DNA of 64,000 nucleotides from Cellvibrio sp. PSBB006 (GCF_002162135.1 NZ_CP021382.1:4214001-4278000), one strand, 5' to 3'. Positions 44,291-53,763 are shown, numbered from the stretch's first letter. Program-made: numbers and translations. Notes: a model not told the origin generated them from the letters alone.

Positions 44291-45433
44291 ATGCGAAAAG
44301 AATTGCTGAATCAGTGGGTTACCGCTACGGCACTGTGGTTGAGCGTGCTGTTGGCTGGTTGCGCCACTGTTTTGCCGGGCAATGGCGAGGAACCGGATGC
44401 GCAGTTACTCCAGTTGGCCTTGAGTGGCGAGCCCTTATTGGGACAGCCCTATTCTGAGGCGAGCCTGCCGGACCGCCAGTTATTTGAACTTACGCCAGCA
44501 ATGAAAGCCTTTGCCGAACGACATACCGCTGGCATCAAAGGCGGTTTTGCGCGCGCCAGAGCCTTGCATCATGCACTGCTGACACCGAGCACGGCAGGTG
44601 GTCACGGCATTACCTACACCGCGTTTTACACCCTGACTGGTGCGGATGCGTTTGACCAACGGCAAGCCAACTGCCTCAGTTTTACCTTGCTTTATGTCAC
44701 CATGGCGCGGCATATCGGGTTGGATGCTTATGTCAACGAAGTGGATTTACCGCCCACCTGGGACCTGCGTAATCAGGATGCGTTTTTGTTTTTACGGCAC
44801 GTCAACTCCAGGGTGAAATTACGCCGCGACGAAGTTGTTATTGATCTGGAGATGGATCGCTACAGCAGCACCTATGATCAGCGGCTGATCCCCGAAAAAC
44901 TCGTCGCTGCCCAGTTTTATAACAATCGTGGAATGGAGTTGTCCGCAGAGGGTGAATTCAAGGATGCGTTCCTGCATCTGCGCAAAGCGTTATTGTTAGA
45001 TGATCAGCAAAGCTATATCTGGAACAATATGGCTACGGTTTATCGGCGCAACGGTTATTTAAAGGAAGCCGAAGCGCTGTATCTCCAGGGCTTGCAGGTG
45101 GACCGCGGGGATCTGACGATCATCAGCAATCTCAGTGGTTTGTATCGACAACTGGATGAACCGGAAAAGGCCGAAACTTTTTTTCGCCTGGCGGAGCGGC
45201 ACCGCAACAGCAACCCCTACTTTCTTTATTACGAAGCTAACAAATCCTTCGAGTCCGGTGACGCCGAGCAAGCGCGTGATCTGTTAAAGAAAGCTATCAG
45301 CAAAGAAAAAGCGGAAGTACGTTTCTATGATCTGGGGGTAAAAATCTACGAAGCCTTGGGCGACCAGAAGCAAGCCGATGCCATGCGTGAACGCGCCGCG
45401 CAACGGCGTGAGGCCATGGCTTCACCCTCCTGA
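44291..45433 (+). CDS. TPR lipoprotein with transglutaminase-like N-terminal domain
   Basis: A 380-residue lipoprotein (lipobox LLAGC, Cys near residue 24). Residues about 75-190 resemble a bacterial transglutaminase-like or peptide-binding domain, with QANCLSFTLLYVTMARHIGL near 123-142 holding the equivalent of the catalytic Cys. From about 210 to 365 are four TPR repeats (for example YNNRGMELSAEGEFKDAFLH). It is a periplasmic or outer-membrane scaffold of unknown function. It directly precedes the sigma factor gene but has a separate upstream region, so it may not belong to the same regulon. Confidence 0.8.
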   Translation: MRKELLNQWVTATALWLSVLLAGCATVLPGNGEEPDAQLLQLALSGEPLLGQPYSEASLPDRQLFELTPAMKAFAERHTAGIKGGFARARALHHALLTPSTAGGHGITYTAFYTLTGADAFDQRQANCLSFTLLYVTMARHIGLDAYVNEVDLPPTWDLRNQDAFLFLRHVNSRVKLRRDEVVIDLEMDRYSSTYDQRLIPEKLVAAQFYNNRGMELSAEGEFKDAFLHLRKALLLDDQQSYIWNNMATVYRRNGYLKEAEALYLQGLQVDRGDLTIISNLSGLYRQLDEPEKAETFFRLAERHRNSNPYFLYYEANKSFESGDAEQARDLLKKAISKEKAEVRFYDLGVKIYEALGDQKQADAMRERAAQRREAMASPS

Positions 45434-45450
45434 ACATTTTTTTCACTGGC

Positions 45451-45479
45451 TATGGCGGAAAAAGCCCGCTCAATCGTCT
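45451..45479 (+). promoter_or_regulatory. shared 29-bp element upstream of the sigma factor gene
   Basis: It begins tatggcggaaaaa and ends cgctcaatcgtct. The same element is at 47263-47291 upstream of the receptor, with 25 of 29 bases identical. The ggaaa and cgtct blocks resemble ECF-type -35/-10 elements, so this may be the promoter used by the encoded sigma factor. Confidence 0.5.
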
Positions 45480-45523
45480 GTCGCTATGATGGAAATGCTT
45501 TTACGCCTTTACCGGTTGAAACT

Positions 45524-46141
45524 ATGTCTAATAACGAAAACGTCAACAGCTTGTTTATTGCCCTGAGAACGACCCTGGCGCGGGCGGTCTCGCATATTGT
45601 GCCGCCGCGCGAGGTTGAAGATATCGTGCAGGAAACCTATGTGCGGGTGTGCCAGGTGGGTGAACGGGATGATATTCACCATCCGCGCTCATTTATGTTG
45701 CGCACGGCGCGCAATCTGGCGCTGGATCATCGCAAGCGTTCCGAAAGTCGACTGGCCGATAGCATGGAAGACTTGCAGGAGGATTTGCAGGAATTGTCCA
45801 CCGGCGTCGATGACACCTACGACCGGGTGGCGGCCAACCAGGAATTTGGCTACTTCTGCGAAGCGGTTCGCCAACTGCCGCAGCAATGTCGCAAAGCCTT
45901 TGTGCTGCGCAAGGTTTATGGCTACTCCCAAAAGGAGATTGCCGACAGTCTCGGGATCAGCGAGAACACGGTGGAGAAACATATTGCTACCGGTATCAAA
46001 CGCTGTACCGGCTATATGATGGCGCGTAAAGCGGGTGACCTGCATGATGTCAGCAGGCAAAGTGTCAGTAACAGTCAAATGGCCGATGAGCCTTCACACG
46101 AAGAAGCGCCCATGGCAAAAGCAGGTGTTGGTCATGAGTAA
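45524..46141 (+). CDS. ECF RNA polymerase sigma factor (FecI type)
   Basis: A 205-residue extracytoplasmic-function sigma factor. Region 2 includes IVPPREVEDIVQETYVRV near residues 24-41 and SFMLRTARNLALDHRKR; region 4 is KAFVLRKVYGYSQKEIADSLGISENTVEKHI (in two parts) near 127-157. It directs transcription of the FecR-receptor set. Start ATG 45524 (MSNNENVN) is preferred because an earlier in-frame ATG (45452) lies inside the promoter-like repeat. The gene overlaps the fecR-like gene by eight bases. Confidence 0.9.
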   Translation: MSNNENVNSLFIALRTTLARAVSHIVPPREVEDIVQETYVRVCQVGERDDIHHPRSFMLRTARNLALDHRKRSESRLADSMEDLQEDLQELSTGVDDTYDRVAANQEFGYFCEAVRQLPQQCRKAFVLRKVYGYSQKEIADSLGISENTVEKHIATGIKRCTGYMMARKAGDLHDVSRQSVSNSQMADEPSHEEAPMAKAGVGHE

Positions 46142-47144
46142 GGTGGTGGAGTTTCCCAACAAAGAGCAGATCCACGATCAGGCCAGTGTGTGGATTGCGC
46201 GGCTGGATCGCGGCTTGAGTATGGACGAGCAGCAAGCCCTCGGCGATTGGGTGCGGCAGAGTCGTGAACATCGGCGGGTGTTGTTTGAGATGGCCGCGTT
46301 GTGGGATCGCATGGACAGTCTCGCACGGTTGGCGGATCTGTTTGATGCACCGCAGCGTGCAAAACCGCGCACACGGGTTTATATGGCGATGGCCGCGTCC
46401 GTGATGCTGACCGCGCTCGCCTTCGCCTGGAGCTGGACCTATCTGGCGGGGCGTCATCAAGTGTTGGACGGCGTTTATGAAACCGCCATTGGCGAGCATT
46501 CCAGGGTTAATCTTCCGGACGGTTCGCTGCTGGTGCTCAACACCAACACGCGGGTGAGCGTGACATACGATACGGAGTACCGTTTGTTTGTACTGGAGCG
46601 GGGCGAGATCAATATTGATGTCGCGCACGATCAGGCGCGCCCCCTGAGTGTGATGGCGGGTGACAGGGTTGTACAGGCAGTGGGTACAGCCTTTAACGTC
46701 AAGATGTTCAACGAACGGGAAGTGGAGTTGTTAGTGACAGACGGCAAAGTGCTGGTGGCCAAACGCCAGCCTGACACGGCAGCGATTGATACACCGGTAC
46801 GTCTGGCGGAAACGGCCATGGCAGTAGCCAAAGGTGAAAAAGTGGTGCTGGGTTCGGCGCAGGAAGCTATTGCTCAGGTCGCTGAAACCGATATCGCGGC
46901 GCAATTGAGTTGGCGTGAGGGCAATCTGATTTTTCGCGGCGAAAGCCTTGAGCAGGCGCTGGCTGAAATCACCCGTTATACATCGGTTGAATTTGAAGTC
47001 ATGGATGAGCGCATCAAGCAGGAGCGCATCGCTGGATTGTTCAAGGCGGGTGATGTAGACGGTTTGCTGGCCACCTTGACGCGCAATTTTAATATTGAGA
47101 GTGAACGTCTGGATGACAATAAGATTTTGCTGCGCGCCCGCTAA
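46134..47144 (+). CDS. FecR-family anti-sigma / sigma regulator
   Basis: A 336-residue inner-membrane regulator. A cytoplasmic N-terminal domain (DUF4880-like, about 8-62, ASVWIARLDRGLSMDEQQAL) binds the sigma factor. A single membrane helix follows at about 80-103 (YMAMAASVMLTALAFAWSW). The periplasmic FecR domain (about 110-230, GEHSRVNLPDGSLLVLN) and a C-terminal STN-like segment (about 265-330) complete it. It relays receptor occupancy to the sigma factor. It starts eight bases inside the sigma gene. Confidence 0.92.
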   Translation: MSKVVEFPNKEQIHDQASVWIARLDRGLSMDEQQALGDWVRQSREHRRVLFEMAALWDRMDSLARLADLFDAPQRAKPRTRVYMAMAASVMLTALAFAWSWTYLAGRHQVLDGVYETAIGEHSRVNLPDGSLLVLNTNTRVSVTYDTEYRLFVLERGEINIDVAHDQARPLSVMAGDRVVQAVGTAFNVKMFNEREVELLVTDGKVLVAKRQPDTAAIDTPVRLAETAMAVAKGEKVVLGSAQEAIAQVAETDIAAQLSWREGNLIFRGESLEQALAEITRYTSVEFEVMDERIKQERIAGLFKAGDVDGLLATLTRNFNIESERLDDNKILLRAR

Positions 47145-47249
47145 AAAATTCCCCGAGCCTTGCTTGTTGTGCTGTGAGTAAAACCTTACACTCCGCCAAT
47201 GCGCGTCGCATCTTGCGACATCGATTCATGACAATAATTATTCAAAAAA

Positions 47250-50200
47250 ATGTCTTCGACTTTATGGCGGAAAAAAATCGCTCATTCGTCTATTCAGCAG
47301 GCGAGCAATACGCTCGCTTCTGAAGGACACGAAGCGGCGATTTTTGCACCATTGCGCTGTGCTTTGCTCATGATGCTAAGTTCGGCAGCCTGGGCGGAGG
47401 ACGCGCATCTTGGCACAATAATCCCTTTCGATATCCCTCAGCAACGAGCGGATTTATCGCTCATCGAGTTCGCCAAACAGGCCAACATCACGCTGATATT
47501 TCCTTTTGATGCTGCAATGGAAGTGACAGCGAATCCGTTAGTTGGCAGGTATTCCATCGAAGAAGCCGTCAGGTTGTTATTGGCGAATACGCGATTGAAG
47601 GTGGGCGTCGGTGAGGATGGTCAGCTCATGATTACGAGCAATCAGACTCAAGGGGAAATCGATTCCATGCACACTAAAAATAAATTATCGAGTGCTATTC
47701 TCGGCATACTGTCGTCCATGGCAGCCTCGCCATCACTCGCGCAGGATGATGGCGGTTCTGTTGAAGAAGTATTGGTTACGGGTATTCGCGGCAGTATACA
47801 GCGCGCGATGGATATCAAACGCGATGCACCCGGTGTGGTAGATGCCATCTCGGCGGAAGACATCGGTAAATTTCCGGATACCAACCTGGCCGAATCTCTC
47901 CAACGTATCACCGGGGTATCCATCGACCGCTCCGGCGGCGAAGGGCAATTAATTACCGTGCGTGGCTTCGGCCCGCAATTTAATACGGTGCTGGTAAATG
48001 GCCGTCAGATTGCGTCAGAAAATGATTCGCGCGCGTTCAGTTTTGACACGCTTGCTTCGGAATTGGTGAGCGGTTTGAATGTTCATAAAACCTCTACGGC
48101 AACCATGCAGTCCGGGGGTATCGGCGCGACGGTGAATGTCAAAACCGCACGACCTTTTGATATGAATGGTTTTAAAGTCGCAGGCAGTGTGAAAGCCCTG
48201 GTCGACGAAAATAGTGAGTCCACCTCGCCACAATTTTCGGGTTTAATCAGTAATACCTTTAACGAAGATACCTTTGGTGTACTGCTGGCTTTGTCATACC
48301 AGGAACGGGAAACCCGTTTGAATCAGGCGCAGATGGACGGCTGGTTGGAAAATGTCGGTATTCCCTCGGAAGAATTGAATGGTGGCGCCGGTGTGCCTGA
48401 AGGTTCCACTATTTTTTCACCACGTAACTATGACCACAAAGTGACCTTCGAAGAACGTACACGCACCAACGGTTCGTTAGTGTTGCAGTTTGCCCCTTCT
48501 GATACCTTAACCCTCACCACCGATTTACTTTATTCCGATTTCGATGTTGAAACCAATGCACTGTCTTACGGACACTGGTTTACCGCCCCAAACATTACCG
48601 ATGCAGTAACGGATGAAAATGGCACGGTGATTGATTTGCGTCAGGAAGTTGGTTTGGCGACTGACATGCACGCCAAGAAATTTGATCGCCTGACCGAAAC
48701 CTTTTTATTCGGCTTTAATGCAGATTGGGATGTAACCGAAAATCTGAATGTAAATTTTGATGCGAGTTTTTCCAACGCTGAACGCGAAGCCAATAACGGT
48801 GGCGGTGATCAACTATCACTGATCGGCTACGCCAATCGTGTCAGATTTCAGGTAGACGACGCCATCCTGCCATTGGCCAGTGAATTTGAAACCGCCAACC
48901 CGAATATTTATTCAGGTCAACAAGAATTGGATGGCACAGCTTACCTTGAACCCGGTGATCCGGATTATGAAGCGCCAGCAGGCGTGGAAGATTTTCTCAG
49001 CAAGGAAAATAGCCGCGCCCATGTGATGTTGCGGCGCGGTTGGGCGGTAGAAGATGATGTGACACAAATTAAACTGGATGGCACCTGGGACGAGGGCAGT
49101 GGCAGCGGACTGGTAAAAGCACGATTCGGTGCGATGTTCTCAAGCGAAACCAAAAATCTGGTGCGCTGGGACAACGAAGGTGTTGGTATTCACTGTACCT
49201 ATTGTGGTTATCCCGACTTGCCGGAAATTCCTGCTGATATGCAATATGTTTTTGATGCCGGTAATGACTTCCTCGGCGACGTCAGCGGTAGTGGACGGAT
49301 GCCGACGCAATGGCTTGCGCACGATGGCGAAGCAAATTTTGCTTTTCTTGAGCAATATTATGAAAGTGTCAACGGCGAGCCGATCAGCTTTGATGCGGTG
49401 CGCCGCGATAATTCCTTTGAGGTGGAAGAGGAAACGGTTGCGTTCTATCTGGAGGTTGATTTCGCGGGAGAGCTGGGCGGTATGCCAATTTCGGCAACCT
49501 CCGGTGTGCGTGTAGAAAGCACCGATACCACCGTGAACGGAACCCAGGCACCCGTAATCGGTTTAACCATCCTCGATGAAACAGAAATGTTAGCGCAATA
49601 CGGTCCGGCACAAAGTATCGGCGCGGACGCCAGCTACGACGCAATCCTGCCCAGCCTGAATATTAAATTGAATATCACCGATGACATGATTGTGCGCGCA
49701 GCAGCCTCCAAGACGCTGACGCGTCCAACGCTGGAAAGTATGGCGCCGGTCACGGTCATTACCACGACCCGTCAAGGCGGCGACTTGACCTCCACGAGTG
49801 GTAACTCTGCACTGGAGCCCTTCGAGTCCGATAATTTCGATCTATCGTGGGAGTGGTACTACGGCGACGCCAGTTATGTTTCCGTGGGCTATTTCAAAAA
49901 GGACGTAGCAAACTTTATCGTAAATTCACTCGAAGATATTACGTTTACCTTACCCAACGGCGACACCTTGCTGGACCCATCCACGGGTGATGATCCCGGT
50001 GCGGCAGACGCCAACGATACAGCCGCTGTGTTTACCAATACTCTGCCTAATAACGGCGAAACAGCCACTGTGGACGGCGTAGAAATGGGTGTGCAACACA
50101 CCTTTGGCGATACGGGTTTTGGTGTGATGGTAAATGCAACCCTGGTTGACAGTGACGCGGAACTCGATCCGGCGAATGTTGAGCAAGTCTTCGCGCTAAC

Positions 50201-50516
50201 TGGCTTGAGCGATTCTTATAATCTCGTGGGTTTTTACGAACAGGGACCATTCCAGATTCGTTTGGCCTACAATCGCCGCGATGATTTTGTGCAATCACTG
50301 ACGCAACTCAATGGCGATGGCCCGACGATTGTGGAAGATTATGAACAGTGGGATATCAGTGCTAGCTACGATGTTACCGATGATATTTCTATCTTCGCTG
50401 AAGGGTTAAATCTCACCGAAGAATATGTTCATAAACGCGGACGCTACGCCAACCAATTATTATTGGTTGAGGATAGCGGACGGCGCTGGACAGTGGGCGT
50501 ACGCGCAAGCTTTTAA
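47250..50516 (+). CDS. TonB-dependent receptor with N-terminal STN signalling domain
   Basis: A frame of up to 1088 residues. The first part contains a signal-like stretch (PLRCALLMMLSSAAWA near 34-49) and an STN domain (about 60-130), the part that contacts FecR. An internal MHTKNKLSSAILGILS from Met140 looks like a second signal peptide, followed by EEVLVTGIRGS, a plug (ISAEDIGKFPDTNLAESLQR) and a barrel ending VGVRASF. The real start is uncertain. ATG 47250 lies upstream of a promoter-like element; TTG 47352 would give a compact signal peptide but has weak ribosome signals; ATG 47667 has a good aagggga site and would yield a 949-residue receptor without STN. The plug is of the large Xanthomonas/Caulobacter type, whose ligands include glycans. 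It is followed by halogenase, SapC and DUF6445 genes, a recurrent grouping. Confidence 0.85.
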   Translation: MSSTLWRKKIAHSSIQQASNTLASEGHEAAIFAPLRCALLMMLSSAAWAEDAHLGTIIPFDIPQQRADLSLIEFAKQANITLIFPFDAAMEVTANPLVGRYSIEEAVRLLLANTRLKVGVGEDGQLMITSNQTQGEIDSMHTKNKLSSAILGILSSMAASPSLAQDDGGSVEEVLVTGIRGSIQRAMDIKRDAPGVVDAISAEDIGKFPDTNLAESLQRITGVSIDRSGGEGQLITVRGFGPQFNTVLVNGRQIASENDSRAFSFDTLASELVSGLNVHKTSTATMQSGGIGATVNVKTARPFDMNGFKVAGSVKALVDENSESTSPQFSGLISNTFNEDTFGVLLALSYQERETRLNQAQMDGWLENVGIPSEELNGGAGVPEGSTIFSPRNYDHKVTFEERTRTNGSLVLQFAPSDTLTLTTDLLYSDFDVETNALSYGHWFTAPNITDAVTDENGTVIDLRQEVGLATDMHAKKFDRLTETFLFGFNADWDVTENLNVNFDASFSNAEREANNGGGDQLSLIGYANRVRFQVDDAILPLASEFETANPNIYSGQQELDGTAYLEPGDPDYEAPAGVEDFLSKENSRAHVMLRRGWAVEDDVTQIKLDGTWDEGSGSGLVKARFGAMFSSETKNLVRWDNEGVGIHCTYCGYPDLPEIPADMQYVFDAGNDFLGDVSGSGRMPTQWLAHDGEANFAFLEQYYESVNGEPISFDAVRRDNSFEVEEETVAFYLEVDFAGELGGMPISATSGVRVESTDTTVNGTQAPVIGLTILDETEMLAQYGPAQSIGADASYDAILPSLNIKLNITDDMIVRAAASKTLTRPTLESMAPVTVITTTRQGGDLTSTSGNSALEPFESDNFDLSWEWYYGDASYVSVGYFKKDVANFIVNSLEDITFTLPNGDTLLDPSTGDDPGAADANDTAAVFTNTLPNNGETATVDGVEMGVQHTFGDTGFGVMVNATLVDSDAELDPANVEQVFALTGLSDSYNLVGFYEQGPFQIRLAYNRRDDFVQSLTQLNGDGPTIVEDYEQWDISASYDVTDDISIFAEGLNLTEEYVHKRGRYANQLLLVEDSGRRWTVGVRASF
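47263..47291 (+). promoter_or_regulatory. shared 29-bp element upstream of the TonB receptor
   Basis: It begins tatggcggaaaaa and ends cgctcattcgtct. It matches 45451-45479 at 25 of 29 bases, the differences being confined to a three-base block and one further base. If it is a promoter, the receptor must start after 47291. Confidence 0.5.
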
Positions 50517-50546
50517 AATGTTTTTAACAATGCCCGTTGAGGCACA

Positions 50547-50652
50547 GCAGGGATAGCGGTGAGTATGCGAGACCATCGCCGGCATGGATGCCGGTGATGA
50601 GCCTACAGGGATGTATTCACGGCGAGTCTCGCATACTCACCGCTATTCCTGC
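50547..50652. repeat. hairpin element family, copy 2
   Basis: A 27-bp outer stem with one G-T pair (50547-50573 with 50626-50652) encloses 52 bases. These hold an inner hairpin (catcgccggca with tgccggtgatg) and the core gagcctacaggga then gtattcacggcg. It lies 30 bases after the receptor stop. The outer stem differs from copy 1 except next to the core (cgagac/gtctcg). Confidence 0.85.
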
Positions 50653-50696
50653 CCCATGGCGCAAACAATGTATCGTTTGGAAAAAATGAAAGAATA

Positions 50697-52250
50697 ATGA
50701 ACAAAGCAACAAAATCCATTGTGGTTGTTGGTGGCGGGACGGCGGGCTGGATCACCGCTGGCCGTATTGCTGCCATGCACAAAGCCAATCAACCGGATGG
50801 TGTTCAGGTTACTCTGGTGGAATCACCCAATATTCCTATCATAGGCGTGGGTGAAGGCACTTGGCCGACGATGCGGAATACATTAATTAAATTAGGTATT
50901 TCGGAAACTGATTTTATTCGCGAGTGCGATGCGTCTTTCAAGCAAGGCGCAAAGTTTGCGCGCTGGGTTGATGGGTCAGATACGGATTTTTATTACCACC
51001 CTTTAATGCTTCCTCAAGGTTTTGGCAAGGTTAACCTCGCGCCCTATTGGCAACAGCATCGCCACAACGGGCTGGAAGGACAATCATTTTCCGCCGCGGT
51101 CTGTTTTCAGGAGGCAATCTGTGAGCAGGGGTTGGCGCCCAAGATGATCACCACGCCGGAATTTAATTCAGTGGCTAATTACGCCTATCATTTAAATGCG
51201 GGAAAATTTTCATCCTTTTTGCAAAAGCACTGCTGCGAAAAATTGGGTGTTCAACATATTCTTGCGGATGTTACCGCTGTTCATTCCGCAGAAAACGGTG
51301 ATATCGCTGCCGTGGAAACGCAGCAGGCTGGTCGTGTTGAAGGTGATCTTTTTATTGACTGCACCGGCTTTTCCGCGTTGTTGTTGGGCAAGCATTTCGA
51401 GGTGCCTTGGGTAGATTGCAGCGATGTGTTGTTTATTGATCGCGCACTCGCTGTGCAGGTGCCTTATGCTGGTGAGGATGCGCCTATTGCGTCCCACACT
51501 ATTTCCACTGCACAGGAAGCGGGTTGGATCTGGGATATTGGCTTGGTGCATCGGCGTGGTGTCGGTCATGTCTATGCCAGTGGTTACACAACTGAAGAGC
51601 AAGCCTTGCAGCGTCTGGCCGATTATGTGGGGCCGATGTTTGATGAGTCTGCCGTGCGGCGTATTCCGATTCGGTCGGGTCATCGGCAATTATTCTGGAA
51701 AAATAATTGTGTCGCTGTGGGTTTGTCGGCGGGTTTTCTGGAGCCGCTGGAAGCTTCCGCATTGGTGTTGGTTGAATTATCAGCGGCGATGATTGCTGAA
51801 CAATTACCCGCGTGCCGTGCGGTGATGGATATCACCGCCAGGCGTTTTAATGATACCTTTCACTATCGTTGGCAGCGGATTATTGATTTCCTGAAGTTGC
51901 ATTACATCCTCAGTAAGCGCACGGATAACGCCTTCTGGATTGATAATCGCGATCCGCAGACTATCCCGGAAAGTTTGCAGGAATTAATGACGCTATGGCG
52001 TTATCAATCGCCCTGGGATCATGACTTTACCAGCAATAACGAAGTCTTTCCGGCGGCGAGTTACCAATACGTGCTCTATGGAATGGGATTTGAAACTCAT
52101 CCTGAATTTCAGCAACATCAGTTGGATGAAGCGCAAGCGCGCGAGCAACTGAATAAAAACCGTAGGAATATAGAGCAGGCTTTGCGACAATTACCGACCA
52201 ATCGCGATCTGTTAAGCAAGATTCACCAATACGGGTTACAAACCCTATAA
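50697..52250 (+). CDS. flavin-dependent tryptophan halogenase-like protein
   Basis: A 517-residue flavoprotein. The FAD site is VVGGGTAGWITAGRIA near residues 9-24, followed by GVGEGTWPTM near 55-64 and GWIWDIGL near 277-284, the W-x-W-x-I motif that separates halogenases from monooxygenases. A PLEASALVLVELS segment near 348-360 is also conserved. True tryptophan halogenases add Cl or Br to indoles, but members encoded beside TonB receptors and SapC in Xanthomonas/Caulobacter/Cellvibrio-type genomes have no proven substrate. It starts 44 bases after hairpin element copy 2 and is followed by sapC within a few bases. Confidence 0.88.
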   Translation: MNKATKSIVVVGGGTAGWITAGRIAAMHKANQPDGVQVTLVESPNIPIIGVGEGTWPTMRNTLIKLGISETDFIRECDASFKQGAKFARWVDGSDTDFYYHPLMLPQGFGKVNLAPYWQQHRHNGLEGQSFSAAVCFQEAICEQGLAPKMITTPEFNSVANYAYHLNAGKFSSFLQKHCCEKLGVQHILADVTAVHSAENGDIAAVETQQAGRVEGDLFIDCTGFSALLLGKHFEVPWVDCSDVLFIDRALAVQVPYAGEDAPIASHTISTAQEAGWIWDIGLVHRRGVGHVYASGYTTEEQALQRLADYVGPMFDESAVRRIPIRSGHRQLFWKNNCVAVGLSAGFLEPLEASALVLVELSAAMIAEQLPACRAVMDITARRFNDTFHYRWQRIIDFLKLHYILSKRTDNAFWIDNRDPQTIPESLQELMTLWRYQSPWDHDFTSNNEVFPAASYQYVLYGMGFETHPEFQQHQLDEAQAREQLNKNRRNIEQALRQLPTNRDLLSKIHQYGLQTL

Positions 52251-52268
52251 CTGATGATGGGTGATCAG

Positions 52269-52979
52269 ATGACCAAATTTGTTTCTCTGCACAATAACCT
52301 TCACCGCCACATTCGTGTAGATCAAAGCCGAATCGAAGCACAAGGTGCCAAAGAGCGCATGGTGCCGGTGGTGATGAGTGAATTTCTTAAATTAGCGGTG
52401 CAATATCCCATTGCGTTTACCAAGTACAGTGACACCGGTCGTTTTGTCTGTGTAGCGCTTCTGGGGTTTGAGGAACACGAAAATCTTTTCTGGGACGGTG
52501 AGCATTGGCAAGGCATTTACACACCACTCAATATTGTGCGCCAGCCATTTTTTGTTGGGCAGGAGGATGACAAAACCGTTATTTGTATCGATGCGGAAAG
52601 CGATTGCCTGACCCGTGAAGCAGGGCAAGCAATCTTTACCGAGCAGGGCGAGGAAACAGAATTTCTGCGCAAGGTGAAAGCCATGTTGGCGCAGCTGATT
52701 GAAGGCGAACAACACACCCAAACCTTTATCGAAGCCTTGCTGCAACACAAACTGCTGATGCCGATGTCTTTCAACATCACCTTTGTTAATCAGCAGGAGC
52801 AGCGAGTACAAGGGCTATACACCATTGATGAAGAAAAACTGTCTACCCTTGACGATGCGGCGATAGCACAACTCCATCGGCAGGGATATCTGAAACCTAT
52901 TTATACGCTGATCGCATCATTAGGGCATATCTATTCGCTGGTGGAAAAGAAAAATGCGCGCCTTGCCGACGACTCCTGA
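52269..52979 (+). CDS. SapC-like protein
   Basis: A 236-residue protein resembling Campylobacter SapC, the S-layer-associated family found beside TonB receptors in many aquatic bacteria. Visible family-like segments are VVMSEFLKLAVQYPIAFTK near residues 34-52, a GFEEHENLFWD stretch near 66-76 and LMPMSFNITF near 162-171. No membrane helix or signal peptide is seen, so it is probably cytoplasmic. The start may be ATG 52269 or an ATG at 52254, 15 bases upstream; both begin just after the halogenase-like gene. The role is unknown. Confidence 0.8.
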   Translation: MTKFVSLHNNLHRHIRVDQSRIEAQGAKERMVPVVMSEFLKLAVQYPIAFTKYSDTGRFVCVALLGFEEHENLFWDGEHWQGIYTPLNIVRQPFFVGQEDDKTVICIDAESDCLTREAGQAIFTEQGEETEFLRKVKAMLAQLIEGEQHTQTFIEALLQHKLLMPMSFNITFVNQQEQRVQGLYTIDEEKLSTLDDAAIAQLHRQGYLKPIYTLIASLGHIYSLVEKKNARLADDS

Positions 52980-53676
52980 GGTGGCCGGTGTAACCTATGA
53001 CGTTCATGCCCTCGGTCATGAGGCTCAGCCTTTGGTGGTCATCGATAATATCGTTGATGATCCCGAAGCATTAATTGCGCTGGCCGAAGCCGGTCCACCG
53101 TTCGTTGCACAACCGACAGATTATTATCCCGGTATCCGCAAACCCATCAGCAACACTTATTCGGATATTTTATTGCAGAAAGTCGAACCGGTATTGCGTG
53201 ACGTGTTTGGTTTGGAGCATCAGTATCAACCACAGGTGCGTCTGTCAGCATTTTCCCTCACAACCACTCAACCGCAAAAACTGCGCCCCATCCAATGTGT
53301 GCCGCATATTGATAATCATGCCCCTAATCAATTTGCTGTGGTGCATTACTTATGTCAGGAAAAGTTTGGCGGCACGTCCTTTTATCGCCATCGCAGCACC
53401 GGTTACGAAACTATTACTGCTGAAAGGCTGGAACATTACTTCAAGGTTCTGAAACAGGAAGTGATGGCTGATGATTCGGCCGGGGGCGATTACATCAATG
53501 GTAATACCCGCTTGTTTGAGCGCATCGCACGGATCAAGGTACGGTTTAATCGCGCGTTGATTTACCGCAGTTGCTCCCTGCATTCCGGCGATATATCTGC
53601 GGCGGTGGGTTTGTCGTCTGATCCTCGCGTTGGGCGGCTAACGCTTAACAGCTTCATCGAAAGTAACCCTGCTTAA
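52954..53676 (+). CDS. DUF6445-type, 2-oxoglutarate/Fe(II) dioxygenase-like protein
   Basis: A 240-residue protein with a double-stranded-beta-helix look. PHIDNHAPNQFAVVHYL near residues 112-128 contains an H-x-D pair, GGTSFYRHRSTGYE lies near 135-148, and NRALIYRSCSLHSG near 200-213 supplies the distal His and a basic residue. These match the iron and 2-oxoglutarate ligands of prolyl-hydroxylase-like enzymes. It overlaps the end of sapC by 26 bases, so translation is coupled. Together with the halogenase it may modify a peptide or ligand handled by the receptor; this is inference. Confidence 0.78.
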   Translation: MRALPTTPEVAGVTYDVHALGHEAQPLVVIDNIVDDPEALIALAEAGPPFVAQPTDYYPGIRKPISNTYSDILLQKVEPVLRDVFGLEHQYQPQVRLSAFSLTTTQPQKLRPIQCVPHIDNHAPNQFAVVHYLCQEKFGGTSFYRHRSTGYETITAERLEHYFKVLKQEVMADDSAGGDYINGNTRLFERIARIKVRFNRALIYRSCSLHSGDISAAVGLSSDPRVGRLTLNSFIESNPA

Positions 53677-53763
53677 TCCATTATGGATTTGTTATTTTTC
53701 TCGTCATCTGGATAGTCTCCGGTCAAGCTGCTAGCATCCTCCTCCAACGCTGATCCTGTTCAT

